This document shows positions 34,939 through 43,572 of a stretch of DNA of 48,670 nt, piece after piece. The number at the start of each line of letters is the position of its first letter. Positions within the stretch are counted from its first letter, which is position 1. The notes beneath the pieces are model-generated. The model did not search any database, was not told the origin of the DNA, and saw only the letters and a list, made by a program, of their open reading frames with translations. The stretch spans positions 1 through 48,670 of the forward strand of contig CAYOLL010000028.1 in assembly GCA_964404765.1 (NCBI GenBank), written 5' to 3'. Made by a program: the position numbers and the translations under genes. Origin of the DNA: CAYOLL01 sp964404765 [NCBI: uncultured Gemmatimonadota bacterium] (GTDB lineage Bacteria > 4572-55).

Positions 34939-35535
34939 GTGGCGGTAATTAACTATGCATCACATGAAGTAAATTGCAAAATTGTTTTCTACGGACCAGG
35001 CCTTTCCGGGAAAACATCAAATTTGCGCTACATCCATGATAAGCTTGACCCGAAGATGCGCGGAAAACTTATTTCGCTGGATACGTCCGGCGAGCGTACG
35101 CTTTTCTTTGATTTCTTGCCTGTCGAATTGGGAAAGGTTCACGGTCTGACCATGCGCCTGCAAATTTATACGGTCCCCGGTCAGGTTTATTATAATGAAA
35201 GCCGTAAACTGGTGTTAAAAGGTTTGGATGGCCTGGTTTTTGTGGCCGACTCACAAGAATCGCGACGTGAGGCAAATATCTTCAGCATTCAAAATATGTA
35301 TGACAATTTGGAAGCCATTCGGGTTGAGTGGGCTAAACTGCCGATTATTATTCAATTCAATAAGCGTGACGTCTCCAATGTTCAGCCGATTTCGCTCATG
35401 CAGCGCGAGCTTAACCCGACTAACTACATGGCGTTCGAGTCAAATGCCCTGCACGGCGTTGGCGTTATTGAGACGCTCAAAGCCATCACAAAATTAGCCG
35501 TTAAATCCGTGGACGGCCAGCTGCGTAAAACATAA
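34939..35535 (+). CDS. MglA-like small GTPase
   Basis: The protein has 198 residues and is essentially only the GTPase domain. It has P-loop FYGPGLSGKTSNLRYI, LISLDTSGERTLFFDF, the MglA-type G3 IYTVPGQVYYNESRK and G4 QFNKRDVSN. It starts at GTG 34939 (MAVINYASHEVN), matching the MVLLNYAAKEVN start of the longer paralogue. In Myxococcus and Thermus, MglA with its GAP MglB directs type IV pili. No mglB is visible here, but PilT and PilU are encoded next on the other strand. Confidence 0.9.
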   Translation: MAVINYASHEVNCKIVFYGPGLSGKTSNLRYIHDKLDPKMRGKLISLDTSGERTLFFDFLPVELGKVHGLTMRLQIYTVPGQVYYNESRKLVLKGLDGLVFVADSQESRREANIFSIQNMYDNLEAIRVEWAKLPIIIQFNKRDVSNVQPISLMQRELNPTNYMAFESNALHGVGVIETLKAITKLAVKSVDGQLRKT

Positions 35536-35600
35536 CAAAGCTTGACGGATTAAACTGCTGAAACCGCCGTGATCCTGTGAAACGAACCCTTGATTTTGAC

Positions 35601-35643
35601 AAAAAAGCCGACTCTTACGCGCGTAAGATGTCGGCTTTTGTTT
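35601..35643. terminator. Bidirectional terminator between mglA-like and pilU-like genes
   Basis: AAAAGCCGAC / GTCGGCTTTT (35603-35612 with 35630-35639) encloses TCTTAC-GCGC-GTAAGA, a 16-bp stem with a single bulged T. Ts follow on the plus strand (TTTTGTTTG) and six Ts on the minus strand. It separates two convergent genes. Confidence 0.9.
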
Positions 35644-35665
35644 GTCCAAAATTTTTATAGATTGC

Positions 35666-36865
35666 TTATTTCTTCTTCTTATCCGCTCCGACGCCTGGAC
35701 GCTCCGGCTTTTTTGCCAGCGGATCGACCATCTTCTTATCGTCCAGGGTAAAGTTTTTGGCGTCACCCATAAGTTCATTAATGGCCGCTTCGCCTCCGCC
35801 CTGCAGTTTATCCATTTTTAGCCGCAGCTTGACTTCGTTCTGGCTGTCGGCATTGGCAATAGCCTGGTCTTCGGCAATTATGCCGCGTTTGGCCAGGTCC
35901 ACCAACGCCATATCGAACGTCTGCATGCCCTCACTGGCGGCTTGCTCCATGGCCATCTTGATTTCGCCGATTTTGGATTGCATAATCATATCCGAAATAC
36001 GCGGCGTGTTGATCAAAATTTCAACGACGGCGGCCCGCCCCCCTTCCGGCGTCCGCACCAACCGCTGCGAAACAATCGCCCGTAAATTTAAAGCCAATTG
36101 TTGATAAATTTGCTTATGCTGCTTCTCGTCAAAAAAGCCCATCACCCGCTCGATGGTCTGGTTGGCGTTGTTGGCGTGCAGCGTGGCAATGCACAAGTGA
36201 CCCGTTTCCGAAAAGACAATGGCGGCTTCCATCGTTTCCAGGTCCCGGATTTCACCCACCAGAATCACGTCCGGCGATTGACGCAGCATGTTGCGCAGCG
36301 CGCTTTTAAACGTCAGCGTGTCCGTGCCGACCTCGCGCTGGGTAAGGACCGATTTTTTGTGCGGGTGCACAAACTCCAACGGGTCTTCCACCGTGATAAT
36401 ATGACCGGCTTCATTGCGGTTGCGGAAGTCGATCATGGCCGCCAGCGAAGTGGATTTACCCGAACCGGTCGCCCCGACCATCAGCAGCAGGCCGCGTTTG
36501 GCCATAATCAGCTTGTTCAACATCGGCGGCAGGCCGCACTCCTCGGAACTCTTGATGGTGTTGGGAATAATTCGGAGGACGATCATCACGTCGCCGCGCT
36601 GCCGGAGAATATTGACCCGAAAGCGCGCGCCCAAATCCGGATAGCTCAGCGACATATTCATTTCCAGCGCCTCGCGGAACTCGGCCCTCTGCTTCTCATT
36701 CATGATGGACTGGCTCAGTTGCTCCGTATGTTGTCCGGTCAAGGGACTCTTGCCCAATGGCCGGCACTGCCCGGAAATCTTCAGCACCGGCGGCAGCCCG
36801 GATGTTATGTATAAGTCGGCGGCGCCGTATTTAATCATCGCCGCGCACAAATCTTTAACTGTCAT
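35666..36865 (-). CDS. PilT/PilU-type retraction ATPase
   Basis: This 399-residue hexameric ATPase helps depolymerise type IV pili. It has Walker A GATGSGKSTSLAAMIDF, Asp box ITVEDPLEFVH, Walker B SPDVILVGEIRDLET and His box GHLCIATLHANNANQTIERV. The ANNANQTIERV and NLRAIVSQRLV patterns and the long tail (about 45 residues, Lys-rich end) fit PilU more than PilT. GGAGG lies upstream of the ATG. It directly follows pilT in the operon (11 bp gap). Confidence 0.88.
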   Translation of the reverse strand: MTVKDLCAAMIKYGAADLYITSGLPPVLKISGQCRPLGKSPLTGQHTEQLSQSIMNEKQRAEFREALEMNMSLSYPDLGARFRVNILRQRGDVMIVLRIIPNTIKSSEECGLPPMLNKLIMAKRGLLLMVGATGSGKSTSLAAMIDFRNRNEAGHIITVEDPLEFVHPHKKSVLTQREVGTDTLTFKSALRNMLRQSPDVILVGEIRDLETMEAAIVFSETGHLCIATLHANNANQTIERVMGFFDEKQHKQIYQQLALNLRAIVSQRLVRTPEGGRAAVVEILINTPRISDMIMQSKIGEIKMAMEQAASEGMQTFDMALVDLAKRGIIAEDQAIANADSQNEVKLRLKMDKLQGGGEAAINELMGDAKNFTLDDKKMVDPLAKKPERPGVGADKKKK

Positions 36866-36876
36866 TTACGCCTCCG

Positions 36877-37965
36877 TTATTTATGGGCCGCAGCGCCCGG
36901 ACGCGGCGGCGGACCGGCGCTTTCCACGCCTTCAAAGAAACTGGGATTAATGCACTTGGTCATACACTCTTCTTTGTCAATGATACCTTTCATCAACAGG
37001 TCTTTTAAATTTTGATCCAGCAATTGCATGCCATATTTTTGACCGGTCTGAATCATCGACGGAATCTGATGAATCTTGGCCTCGCGAATCAGGTTCTTGA
37101 TCGACGGCACGCAGACCATGATTTCATGCGCCGCCACACGCCCGCCGCCCTTCTTTTTCAGCAGGCTTTGCGAAATCACCGCCTTGAGCGACTCCGACAA
37201 CATTGTCCGCGTCTTTTCCTGCTCGTTGGCCGGAAACACGTCAATAATACGGTCGATGGTTTTGGGCGCGCTGCTGGTGTGCAGGGTGCCAAACACAAGG
37301 TGACCCGTTTCCGCCGCGCTCAAGGCCAACGAAATCGTTTCCAAATCGCGCATTTCACCGACCAGAATCACGTCCGGGTCTTCCCGCAACGCGCCGCGTA
37401 AGGCGCGTTGGAACGACTTGGTATGCGGCCCGACCTCGCGCTGATTCACCAAACAGTTCTTGGTCACATGCACAAATTCAATTGGGTCTTCCAGGGTCAG
37501 AATATGGCCTCGCTTCGTATCATTAATATAGTCAACCATGGCGGCCAGTGTCGTGGATTTACCGGAGCCGGTCGGACCGGTGACCAGCACCATGCCCTTT
37601 TCGTACTTGCAGATGTCGGCAAAGACCTGCGGCAAGCCCAGTTGTTTAAAAGTTAAAATCTTGGTGGGAATGATTCGAAAAACCGCCGATGGGCCGCGTT
37701 GCTGCATAAAGCAGTTGACGCGGAAACGGGCGATATCGCCCAGCGCAATGGCAAAGTCGATGTCCATATCGTTCTCAAAATTTTTCTGCTGGACGTCGTT
37801 CATAATATCATAAATCATCTTATGGACATCTTCATCCGACAAAGACGGCACATTCAACTTTTTAATTTCGCCGTGCACTCGAATCAACGGCGGACAGCCG
37901 GAACTCAAATGTAAATCCGATCCCCCCTGTTTATTCATAAAAAGTAACAGTTCGGAAATATCCAT
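36877..37965 (-). CDS. pilT: Type IV pilus retraction ATPase PilT
   Basis: The protein has 362 residues. The ATG at 37965 (MDISELLLFMNKQGGSDLHL) is correctly spaced from AGGAGG; a GTG two codons earlier is too close. Walker A is GPTGSGKSTTLAAMVDYIN, the Asp box LTLEDPIEFVH, Walker B DPDVILVGEMRDLETISLAL and the His box TGHLVFGTLHTSSAPKTIDR. It powers pilus retraction at the inner membrane. The Pro/Gly tail (SAGPPPRPGAAAHK) is a lineage feature. Confidence 0.93.
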   Translation of the reverse strand: MDISELLLFMNKQGGSDLHLSSGCPPLIRVHGEIKKLNVPSLSDEDVHKMIYDIMNDVQQKNFENDMDIDFAIALGDIARFRVNCFMQQRGPSAVFRIIPTKILTFKQLGLPQVFADICKYEKGMVLVTGPTGSGKSTTLAAMVDYINDTKRGHILTLEDPIEFVHVTKNCLVNQREVGPHTKSFQRALRGALREDPDVILVGEMRDLETISLALSAAETGHLVFGTLHTSSAPKTIDRIIDVFPANEQEKTRTMLSESLKAVISQSLLKKKGGGRVAAHEIMVCVPSIKNLIREAKIHQIPSMIQTGQKYGMQLLDQNLKDLLMKGIIDKEECMTKCINPSFFEGVESAGPPPRPGAAAHK

Positions 37966-38044
37966 CTTCACATCCTCCTAAGTTTAATATCCGTTGCAAT
38001 CCAGGCGTCACGCATTGCAACGATATGTAGTGTCCGATCGTGAT

Positions 38045-39784
38045 TTAGATTGTGCGCGCCAGCACATCATCAATAAACAATTCGCCCCTCAAAACCCGCT
38101 GTAGGGCTTGCTCACGTAAACTGGGCTTACCGCGATTAGCAAAAAACTCGCGAATTTTGTGTTGATCGCCTTGTGACTGCATGGTTGTCTTGGAAAATAG
38201 CAAGTCTTTGAACTGTGGCGTCATACACAGCAGATCATATATCTCGGTTTCGCCGGAATAGCCGGATGTTTTCAATTCCTTGCCTGCTATTGGACGATAA
38301 AACTTTATATCGCCGGTCACACTTAGATTGGCGGCATCCAGCATGTGTTGCGGTGGTTGGTAAGCTTCTTTGTTATCGCTGAGTCGGGGAAAGACATTTT
38401 GGGCCAAAATAAATTGCAGCTTCGCCGCTAAAGGCACCAGGCTCGGCACATGCTGCGTCAGATACTCAAACGCATGATAGACATCGCCATACGGCAGGCC
38501 AACGATAACTAAACGCCCGTTTAGTGAATTTTCTAACAATAAAGGTAAAAGATCTCCGCCTTCACGATCTAACCGTCCAATCATGATGATATCCGGCGAC
38601 TGGGTTTCAATCATCCGCAACACATCTGACGCATTAAATTTGCGATGCTCGGTCAAATCGATTTGGGTAGCAAAATCTAAATGCTGTCGAACCGGATTTT
38701 CGATGGTGATAATCCGACGATTTGTCGACTTTGCATGGTTTAACAATGTGTACAGCAGTCTTTGTCGCGCTTCGGCCACCGGCCCCGACACAACAATAAA
38801 ACCGGACATCGAGTCCAGATACTTTTGTACATCCGTCAAGTCATCCGGCGATAAATCGATCTTATCCAGTGCCGCCGGATCCAAATGTTGCAAGATGCGC
38901 ATCACAATAGATTCGCCCCACAATCCGGGCACCATCGAGACAGCTACGGTCAGATTTTTATCGCCAATTTTAATTTTAAGATGCGTCGTTTGCGGCATAA
39001 CTTCTGAAACCGGCAAATCCGTCATTATCTTAAGCCGGTTAACCACCGTATAATGAACGGAAGACGATTCGCTTTTGACCTCGCGCAATGAACCATAAAT
39101 CCGATAGCGAATCCGCATTTTGTCCTCAAGCGGCTCGATATGAATTTCATTGGCATGATGATTTACCGCATGCATCAGGTGGAAGTGAATAAAAGCCAGG
39201 CCCGATGTATCCTCAGTAATGTCTTTCCTCTTGGAAGACGATATACCTTTTTGCGGCACAAACTCATTGGTGGTGATAATATCCAGATCCAGTGTTTCGT
39301 CTTTAACCGCCAGTTTATCCAATATTGCCGCAATTCGCTCGCGCAGCGCTACGGAAACCTTAACTTCACAACCGGTTATTGAACGAATATCCGCCACAGC
39401 CTGCGTCAACGTCGGATCGGCCATCACAACCGTAATTTCCTTGTCATACCGCACTAACGGCACAAACATGTTCTGCTTCAGTAATTTAATGGGAAAGCTT
39501 TGGACCAGCGGCATGTCAACCATATCCGGGGTCAAATCAACATAGGGAATATCCAGGTGATAGGCCAGAGCCCAGTTAATTTGATCCTCCGTTAACAGCG
39601 CCATCGCCAGGATAGCCTCGCCAAAGCGAAGTCCGAGTTCCTTTTGCTTTTCCAGAATTTTTGGGATCTGAGAACCATCAAGCATGTCATACTTGATCAG
39701 GATCTCTCCCAGGCGGAGCCGTTCGGTTGACTCGCCTTCCTCCTTACTGACAAGCTTCTCCTCTTCGATAAATTGAATATCCAT
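38045..39784 (-). CDS. PilB/GspE-like protein with degenerate ATPase motifs
   Basis: The protein has 579 residues, starting at ATG 39784 behind GGAGG. The N-terminal half is a normal GspE-N/MshEN domain (LRLGEILIKYDMLDGSQIPK; LLTEDQINWALAYHLDIPYV). The C-terminal half has the GspE fold (IHFHLMHAVNHHANEIHIEP; RIRYRIYGSLRE). Its nucleotide motifs are lost: Walker A GPTGSGKTT reads GPVAEARQR (334-342), the Asp box reads ITIENP, Walker B VGEIRD reads IGRLDR (402-407) and the His box reads IVGLPYGDVY. It cannot be a normal ATPase; a structural or regulatory partner of the pilus motors is likely. Confidence 0.85.
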   Translation of the reverse strand: MDIQFIEEEKLVSKEEGESTERLRLGEILIKYDMLDGSQIPKILEKQKELGLRFGEAILAMALLTEDQINWALAYHLDIPYVDLTPDMVDMPLVQSFPIKLLKQNMFVPLVRYDKEITVVMADPTLTQAVADIRSITGCEVKVSVALRERIAAILDKLAVKDETLDLDIITTNEFVPQKGISSSKRKDITEDTSGLAFIHFHLMHAVNHHANEIHIEPLEDKMRIRYRIYGSLREVKSESSSVHYTVVNRLKIMTDLPVSEVMPQTTHLKIKIGDKNLTVAVSMVPGLWGESIVMRILQHLDPAALDKIDLSPDDLTDVQKYLDSMSGFIVVSGPVAEARQRLLYTLLNHAKSTNRRIITIENPVRQHLDFATQIDLTEHRKFNASDVLRMIETQSPDIIMIGRLDREGGDLLPLLLENSLNGRLVIVGLPYGDVYHAFEYLTQHVPSLVPLAAKLQFILAQNVFPRLSDNKEAYQPPQHMLDAANLSVTGDIKFYRPIAGKELKTSGYSGETEIYDLLCMTPQFKDLLFSKTTMQSQGDQHKIREFFANRGKPSLREQALQRVLRGELFIDDVLARTI

Positions 39785-39830
39785 GAAAGCCTCCCAATGG
39801 GAAAGGTGTGATTTTCGACGCAACGTGGCC

Positions 39831-40142
39831 TTATTTTACAATTTTACATTGGCCTTCAAAAAACGCGCCATCTTCTATACGAATCAGTTTCGTTTCAATA
39901 TCGCCGTGTACTTTGGCCCCGGCTTCGATCTTCGTTTTTTGCCGGGCCTTGATATTTCCAATCAACGTTCCACCAATAATAATATCGGTGGCTTCCAGAT
40001 TAGCTTTTAGCTTGCCGGTAGTCCCGATGACAATCAATTCCTTCGTCGTAATTGTACCTTCAAAAGTACCATCAATACGAACAATACCACTACCAGTGAT
40101 CGTTCCCGTGCAAACATCTGCAGCATCAATAATCGTATTCAT
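39831..40142 (-). CDS. Bactofilin
   Basis: The protein has 103 residues, nearly all of it the polymer-forming beta-helix domain: GTGITGSGIVRIDGTFEGTI-like repeats continuing as KELIVIGTTGKL, IIIGGTLIGNI and AGAKVHGDIETKLI. Bactofilins polymerise without nucleotide and scaffold polar complexes or cell-wall enzymes. It is placed next to an M23 peptidase, the commonest bactofilin partner, and after parAB. Confidence 0.93.
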   Translation of the reverse strand: MNTIIDAADVCTGTITGSGIVRIDGTFEGTITTKELIVIGTTGKLKANLEATDIIIGGTLIGNIKARQKTKIEAGAKVHGDIETKLIRIEDGAFFEGQCKIVK

Positions 40143-40166
40143 AGTTTATTAGACGGCTCCTCACCA

Positions 40167-40997
40167 TCAATTCGTTAAAAACTTCATTGGATCAAGCGGG
40201 GTTTCGCCTTTACGCACTTCATAATGAAGATGTGGCGCTGAACTTCGCCCGGAATTTCCGCTTAATGCGACCAATTCGCCACGTTTTACGGTCGCGCCAT
40301 TAACAACTAATAAGCGTGAATTATGACCGTATAATGTAACATAACCGTTCTTATGGTCTATCATAATGGTATGGCCAAAAATATTATCCCAATCTGCCAT
40401 GATAACCTGGCCGTCAGCCGCAGCGACCACGCCTGTTCCTTCCGCCATAGCAACATCCAAACCCGCGTGCTGTTTGCCATAGCTGCCGCCCAAAGAAAAT
40501 TTTTGGGAAACAACACCTTTAGCCGGCCAAATTGAAGGCATCGCGCGTTGCGCGTTTTGCGCCTGCTGAAAAGCGCCGGCCATTTCCGGGCTACTATAGG
40601 AAAGCGCAGGGGTATTTACGGCCCTCTGCCCCGCATCAGCCACGCCAACCGCTAATGGATTCGCATTATTAATTTTCTGCGAAGCAAGGCCGGACGTATC
40701 TTCAACCCCCAACATAAACATAATCTGATTCAGCTTGGAGCGCGAATAACCTAGTTGCTCTTCTAATTGCATAATCTTTTCGTGTTCCATCCGTAATTTT
40801 TGATTGTCGCGCTCTAAATTACGAATCGTTTGTCCCTGCTGAACCATATAGCCCATGGACAAAAACGCGGCAATAATCACCAGAGCGGTTGCAAAAGCAA
40901 CCCCACTTAAGGCCCACAGCGCCCGAAACGTCAGATTAATATTAAAAGACTCCTGACCAGGCGGAATAATAATAAAAGCAACTTTTTTCTCTTCCAT
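40167..40997 (-). CDS. M23-family (LytM) peptidoglycan endopeptidase, membrane-anchored
   Basis: The protein has 276 residues. An N-terminal transmembrane helix (ALWALSGVAFATALVIIAAF, about 28-47) is followed by a coiled coil (TIRNLERDNQKLRMEHEKIM) and an M23 domain. The zinc ligands are in HAGLDVAM (H-x3-D) and HLHYEV (H-x-H), and YGHNSRL carries a further His. The site is complete, so it should be active in the periplasm. Bactofilin-linked M23 enzymes shape cells in Helicobacter and others. Confidence 0.92.
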   Translation of the reverse strand: MEEKKVAFIIIPPGQESFNINLTFRALWALSGVAFATALVIIAAFLSMGYMVQQGQTIRNLERDNQKLRMEHEKIMQLEEQLGYSRSKLNQIMFMLGVEDTSGLASQKINNANPLAVGVADAGQRAVNTPALSYSSPEMAGAFQQAQNAQRAMPSIWPAKGVVSQKFSLGGSYGKQHAGLDVAMAEGTGVVAAADGQVIMADWDNIFGHTIMIDHKNGYVTLYGHNSRLLVVNGATVKRGELVALSGNSGRSSAPHLHYEVRKGETPLDPMKFLTN

Positions 40998-41005
40998 AAT
41001 TCACT

Positions 41006-41866
41006 CTACACGCGTATCGAAATGCCCATTCGTGAAATCAAACGCTCCAGATCATCCCATGAATAGAATTCAACGACTAATCTGCCTTTTTGGCCACGTT
41101 TTTTAATTGATATTTTTGTCTGTAAATGTTGCTGAATTTGTTCCTCTACCCGCTGTAACTGCGCATCCTTGCTTAACTTAGCGGGTTCCACCGGAGCATC
41201 CTCCGTTTCACGCTTTACGAGTTTCTCGGTATCTCGGACGGTTAACTCGTTCTTAATAACCCGCTCACTCATTTTTTCTTGCGCCCGCTGCGTCGGTAAG
41301 CTTAACAAAGCCCGCGCATGACCCGCCGAAATTTGGCCGTTTTTCAGATGCGTCTGGACACTTACCGGTAATTTAAGCAGCCGCATGACATTCGTCAGCG
41401 TCGAGCGCTCTTTTCCGACGCGTTTGGCCACATCCGCTTGAGTCATCCCAAACTCTTCCACTAATTGGTGATAGCCCATCGCCTCGTCAATTGGATTCAG
41501 ATCTTCGCGCTGAATATTCTCAATCAGGGCGATTTCTAAGGCTTCCCGGTCGTCAACTTCCCGAATAATCGCCGGAATTTCGCCAAATCCCGCGAGTTGC
41601 ACCGCCTGAAAACGTCGTTCACCGGCAATCAGCTCGTATTTCCCAACACCTTTTGGCCGCACCAATATTGGCTGGACTACACCCTTTTCTTTAATAGATT
41701 CAACCAAATCTTTCAATTTTTCAGGATTAATCTCCCGCCTGGGCTGATATGTATTGGGAATAATATCTTTGACGGCAAGATTCAGAACGCTTTTGCCGGA
41801 GGCTGCGCCGGCTTCGACATCTGGAATAAGCGCTTTTAAACCCATCCCTAATGCTTGTCTACTCAT
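41006..41866 (-). CDS. parB: Chromosome partitioning protein ParB
   Basis: The protein has 286 residues. It starts [15 protein letters not shown], the usual ParB beginning. The CTP-binding motifs are [26 protein letters not shown] and [17 protein letters not shown]. The DNA-binding helix-turn-helix is [20 protein letters not shown]. It binds parS, loads as a clamp and spreads. A perfect parS lies 1.7 kb away in mnmG. It overlaps parA by 8 bp. Confidence 0.96.
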   Translation of the reverse strand: MSRQALGMGLKALIPDVEAGAASGKSVLNLAVKDIIPNTYQPRREINPEKLKDLVESIKEKGVVQPILVRPKGVGKYELIAGERRFQAVQLAGFGEIPAIIREVDDREALEIALIENIQREDLNPIDEAMGYHQLVEEFGMTQADVAKRVGKERSTLTNVMRLLKLPVSVQTHLKNGQISAGHARALLSLPTQRAQEKMSERVIKNELTVRDTEKLVKRETEDAPVEPAKLSKDAQLQRVEEQIQQHLQTKISIKKRGQKGRLVVEFYSWDDLERLISRMGISIRV

Positions 41867-42623
41867 TTCGCCCCATCACTTCTTTAGCTAATTTTAAATA
41901 ACTTTCGGCGCCCTGAGAGCGAATATCATAAAGAATAATCGGCTTGCCAAAACTTGGCGCTTCCGACAGTCGAACATTGCGCGGAATAATTGTTGAATAA
42001 ACTTTGTCGCCAAAATACTCCTTCGCTTCTTTAATAACCTGCTGTGACAGATTCAGCCGACCATCGAACATCGTCATCAGGATGCCCTCAATCGCCAGGC
42101 TTGGATTTAAATTCTTTTGAACCAGACGAATTGTATTCAATAGCTGGCTCAAACCTTCCAGTGCATAATATTCACACTGTATTGGAATTAAAATGGATGC
42201 GGCTGCCGTCAACGCATTCAGGGTCAACAGGCCCAACGACGGTGGACAGTCTATTATAATGTAGTCGTATTTCTCCTGCACCGCCGGCAAAAGCGCTTTT
42301 AAGCGGGTCTCGCGCTTATCCAGCTTAACGAGTTCAATTTCGGCGCCGGTTAAACTGATGGAGGACGGGATAACATCTAAAAAACTAATTTCATGCGCGA
42401 GAACAAGCTGATCAAGCGTCATTTTACCAATCAAAGCATCGTAAATACTTTTCTTGATCGAGCTTTTGTTGATGCCAAGCCCACTACATGCATTTGCCTG
42501 CGGATCAATATCAATCAGCAGCGTTTTGCGCTCTGCCGCGGCCAAACAAGCGGCTAAGTTTAGCGATGTCGTCGTCTTGCCCACACCGCCTTTTTGGTTG
42601 GCGATGGCAATCACCTTACCCAC
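41859..42623 (-). CDS. parA: Chromosome partitioning ATPase ParA/Soj
   Basis: The protein has 254 residues with the deviant Walker [17 protein letters not shown] at the N-terminus, [13 protein letters not shown] and [17 protein letters not shown]. It is a type Ib-like ParA without an N-terminal HTH, typical of chromosomal Soj. It drives origin segregation with ParB. Order rsmG-parA-parB matches the classical origin-proximal cluster. Confidence 0.96.
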   Translation of the reverse strand: MGKVIAIANQKGGVGKTTTSLNLAACLAAAERKTLLIDIDPQANACSGLGINKSSIKKSIYDALIGKMTLDQLVLAHEISFLDVIPSSISLTGAEIELVKLDKRETRLKALLPAVQEKYDYIIIDCPPSLGLLTLNALTAAASILIPIQCEYYALEGLSQLLNTIRLVQKNLNPSLAIEGILMTMFDGRLNLSQQVIKEAKEYFGDKVYSTIIPRNVRLSEAPSFGKPIILYDIRSQGAESYLKLAKEVMGRNE

Positions 42624-42734
42624 ATTTACCCCTGGACCGTTATAAAATTACTCCCAAACATTTGCGTCGTACGCAAAAATGTTGAGAAAATGTAGTGCAA
42701 TTTGCCTAAATCGCACTCCCGCGCGAATCGCACA

Positions 42735-43409
42735 CTATGTATTGACATGTACAACCAAAAAATGTCGCTGATAAGGATAGTTTGGCAGATTCGCCGGGGT
42801 TAAAATTGTGTATGTAATCGGGGTCATACGCATTATTAGCTCAATAGTTGCAAGGTCCGATGCCAAATCTTTACCCTTATAGAAAGTTAAAATACCCCCG
42901 TGCTGTAAAAGAGGCAAGGAGTTTTTTAAAATACTCTCAAAATTCTCCACCGCCCGCGTAACAATTCCCCCAAACTGCGCAGGATACTGACTCTGGATTT
43001 GGGCCGATTCCAAACGCTCGCAGACAAGCTGTACATTTGTCATTGCAAGCTCGCGGCATACTTTTTTAAGAAAAGCAACCCGTTTGCGTTGAGCATCCAA
43101 CAGCGTAAAGCGAGTATCCGGGAAACAAACGGCCAACGGAATACCCGGAAAACCAGCGCCACTACCAACATCTAAGATAGAGCGCCCTTTAAACTCTTTG
43201 AATAGCGCCAGTCCCGCCAACAGTAATGAATCAACAATATGCCGAGGTACAATGATTGGCAAATCACCCGGCGAAATTAAGTTGTGCGTTTGATTGGCCT
43301 CTAATAATAACTCATGGAAGCGTACAAGCTGACCCAACTGCGCCGGGTCAATCTTGATTGCCAGTGCACCCAGAGATGCTGTCAAAAAATCTAAGTCGGC
43401 AGGTTTCAT
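42735..43409 (-). CDS. rsmG: 16S rRNA (guanine-N7) methyltransferase RsmG
   Basis: The protein has 224 residues. HNLISPGDLPIIVPRHIVDS and LLLAG, then the SAM motif ILDVGSGAGFPGIPLAVCFP, then LLDAQRKRVAFLKKVC, are diagnostic of RsmG (GidB), which methylates G527 of 16S rRNA. A 163-bp gap separates it from mnmG. Confidence 0.94.
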   Translation of the reverse strand: MKPADLDFLTASLGALAIKIDPAQLGQLVRFHELLLEANQTHNLISPGDLPIIVPRHIVDSLLLAGLALFKEFKGRSILDVGSGAGFPGIPLAVCFPDTRFTLLDAQRKRVAFLKKVCRELAMTNVQLVCERLESAQIQSQYPAQFGGIVTRAVENFESILKNSLPLLQHGGILTFYKGKDLASDLATIELIMRMTPITYTILTPANLPNYPYQRHFLVVHVNT

Positions 43410-43572
43410 TTAAGTTTGCTGTGTATGATAGATATGTTGGATGCGCCAATCCTAATCCGAATGCATGAAAACAGAATACAGGTAAGACGGAAGAAAACGG
43501 GCGCATACCGAGTTTTTACCGCACAATACCGTCGGAATTTGGCGCAACAAAACATGCTGCGATGCACACCGG

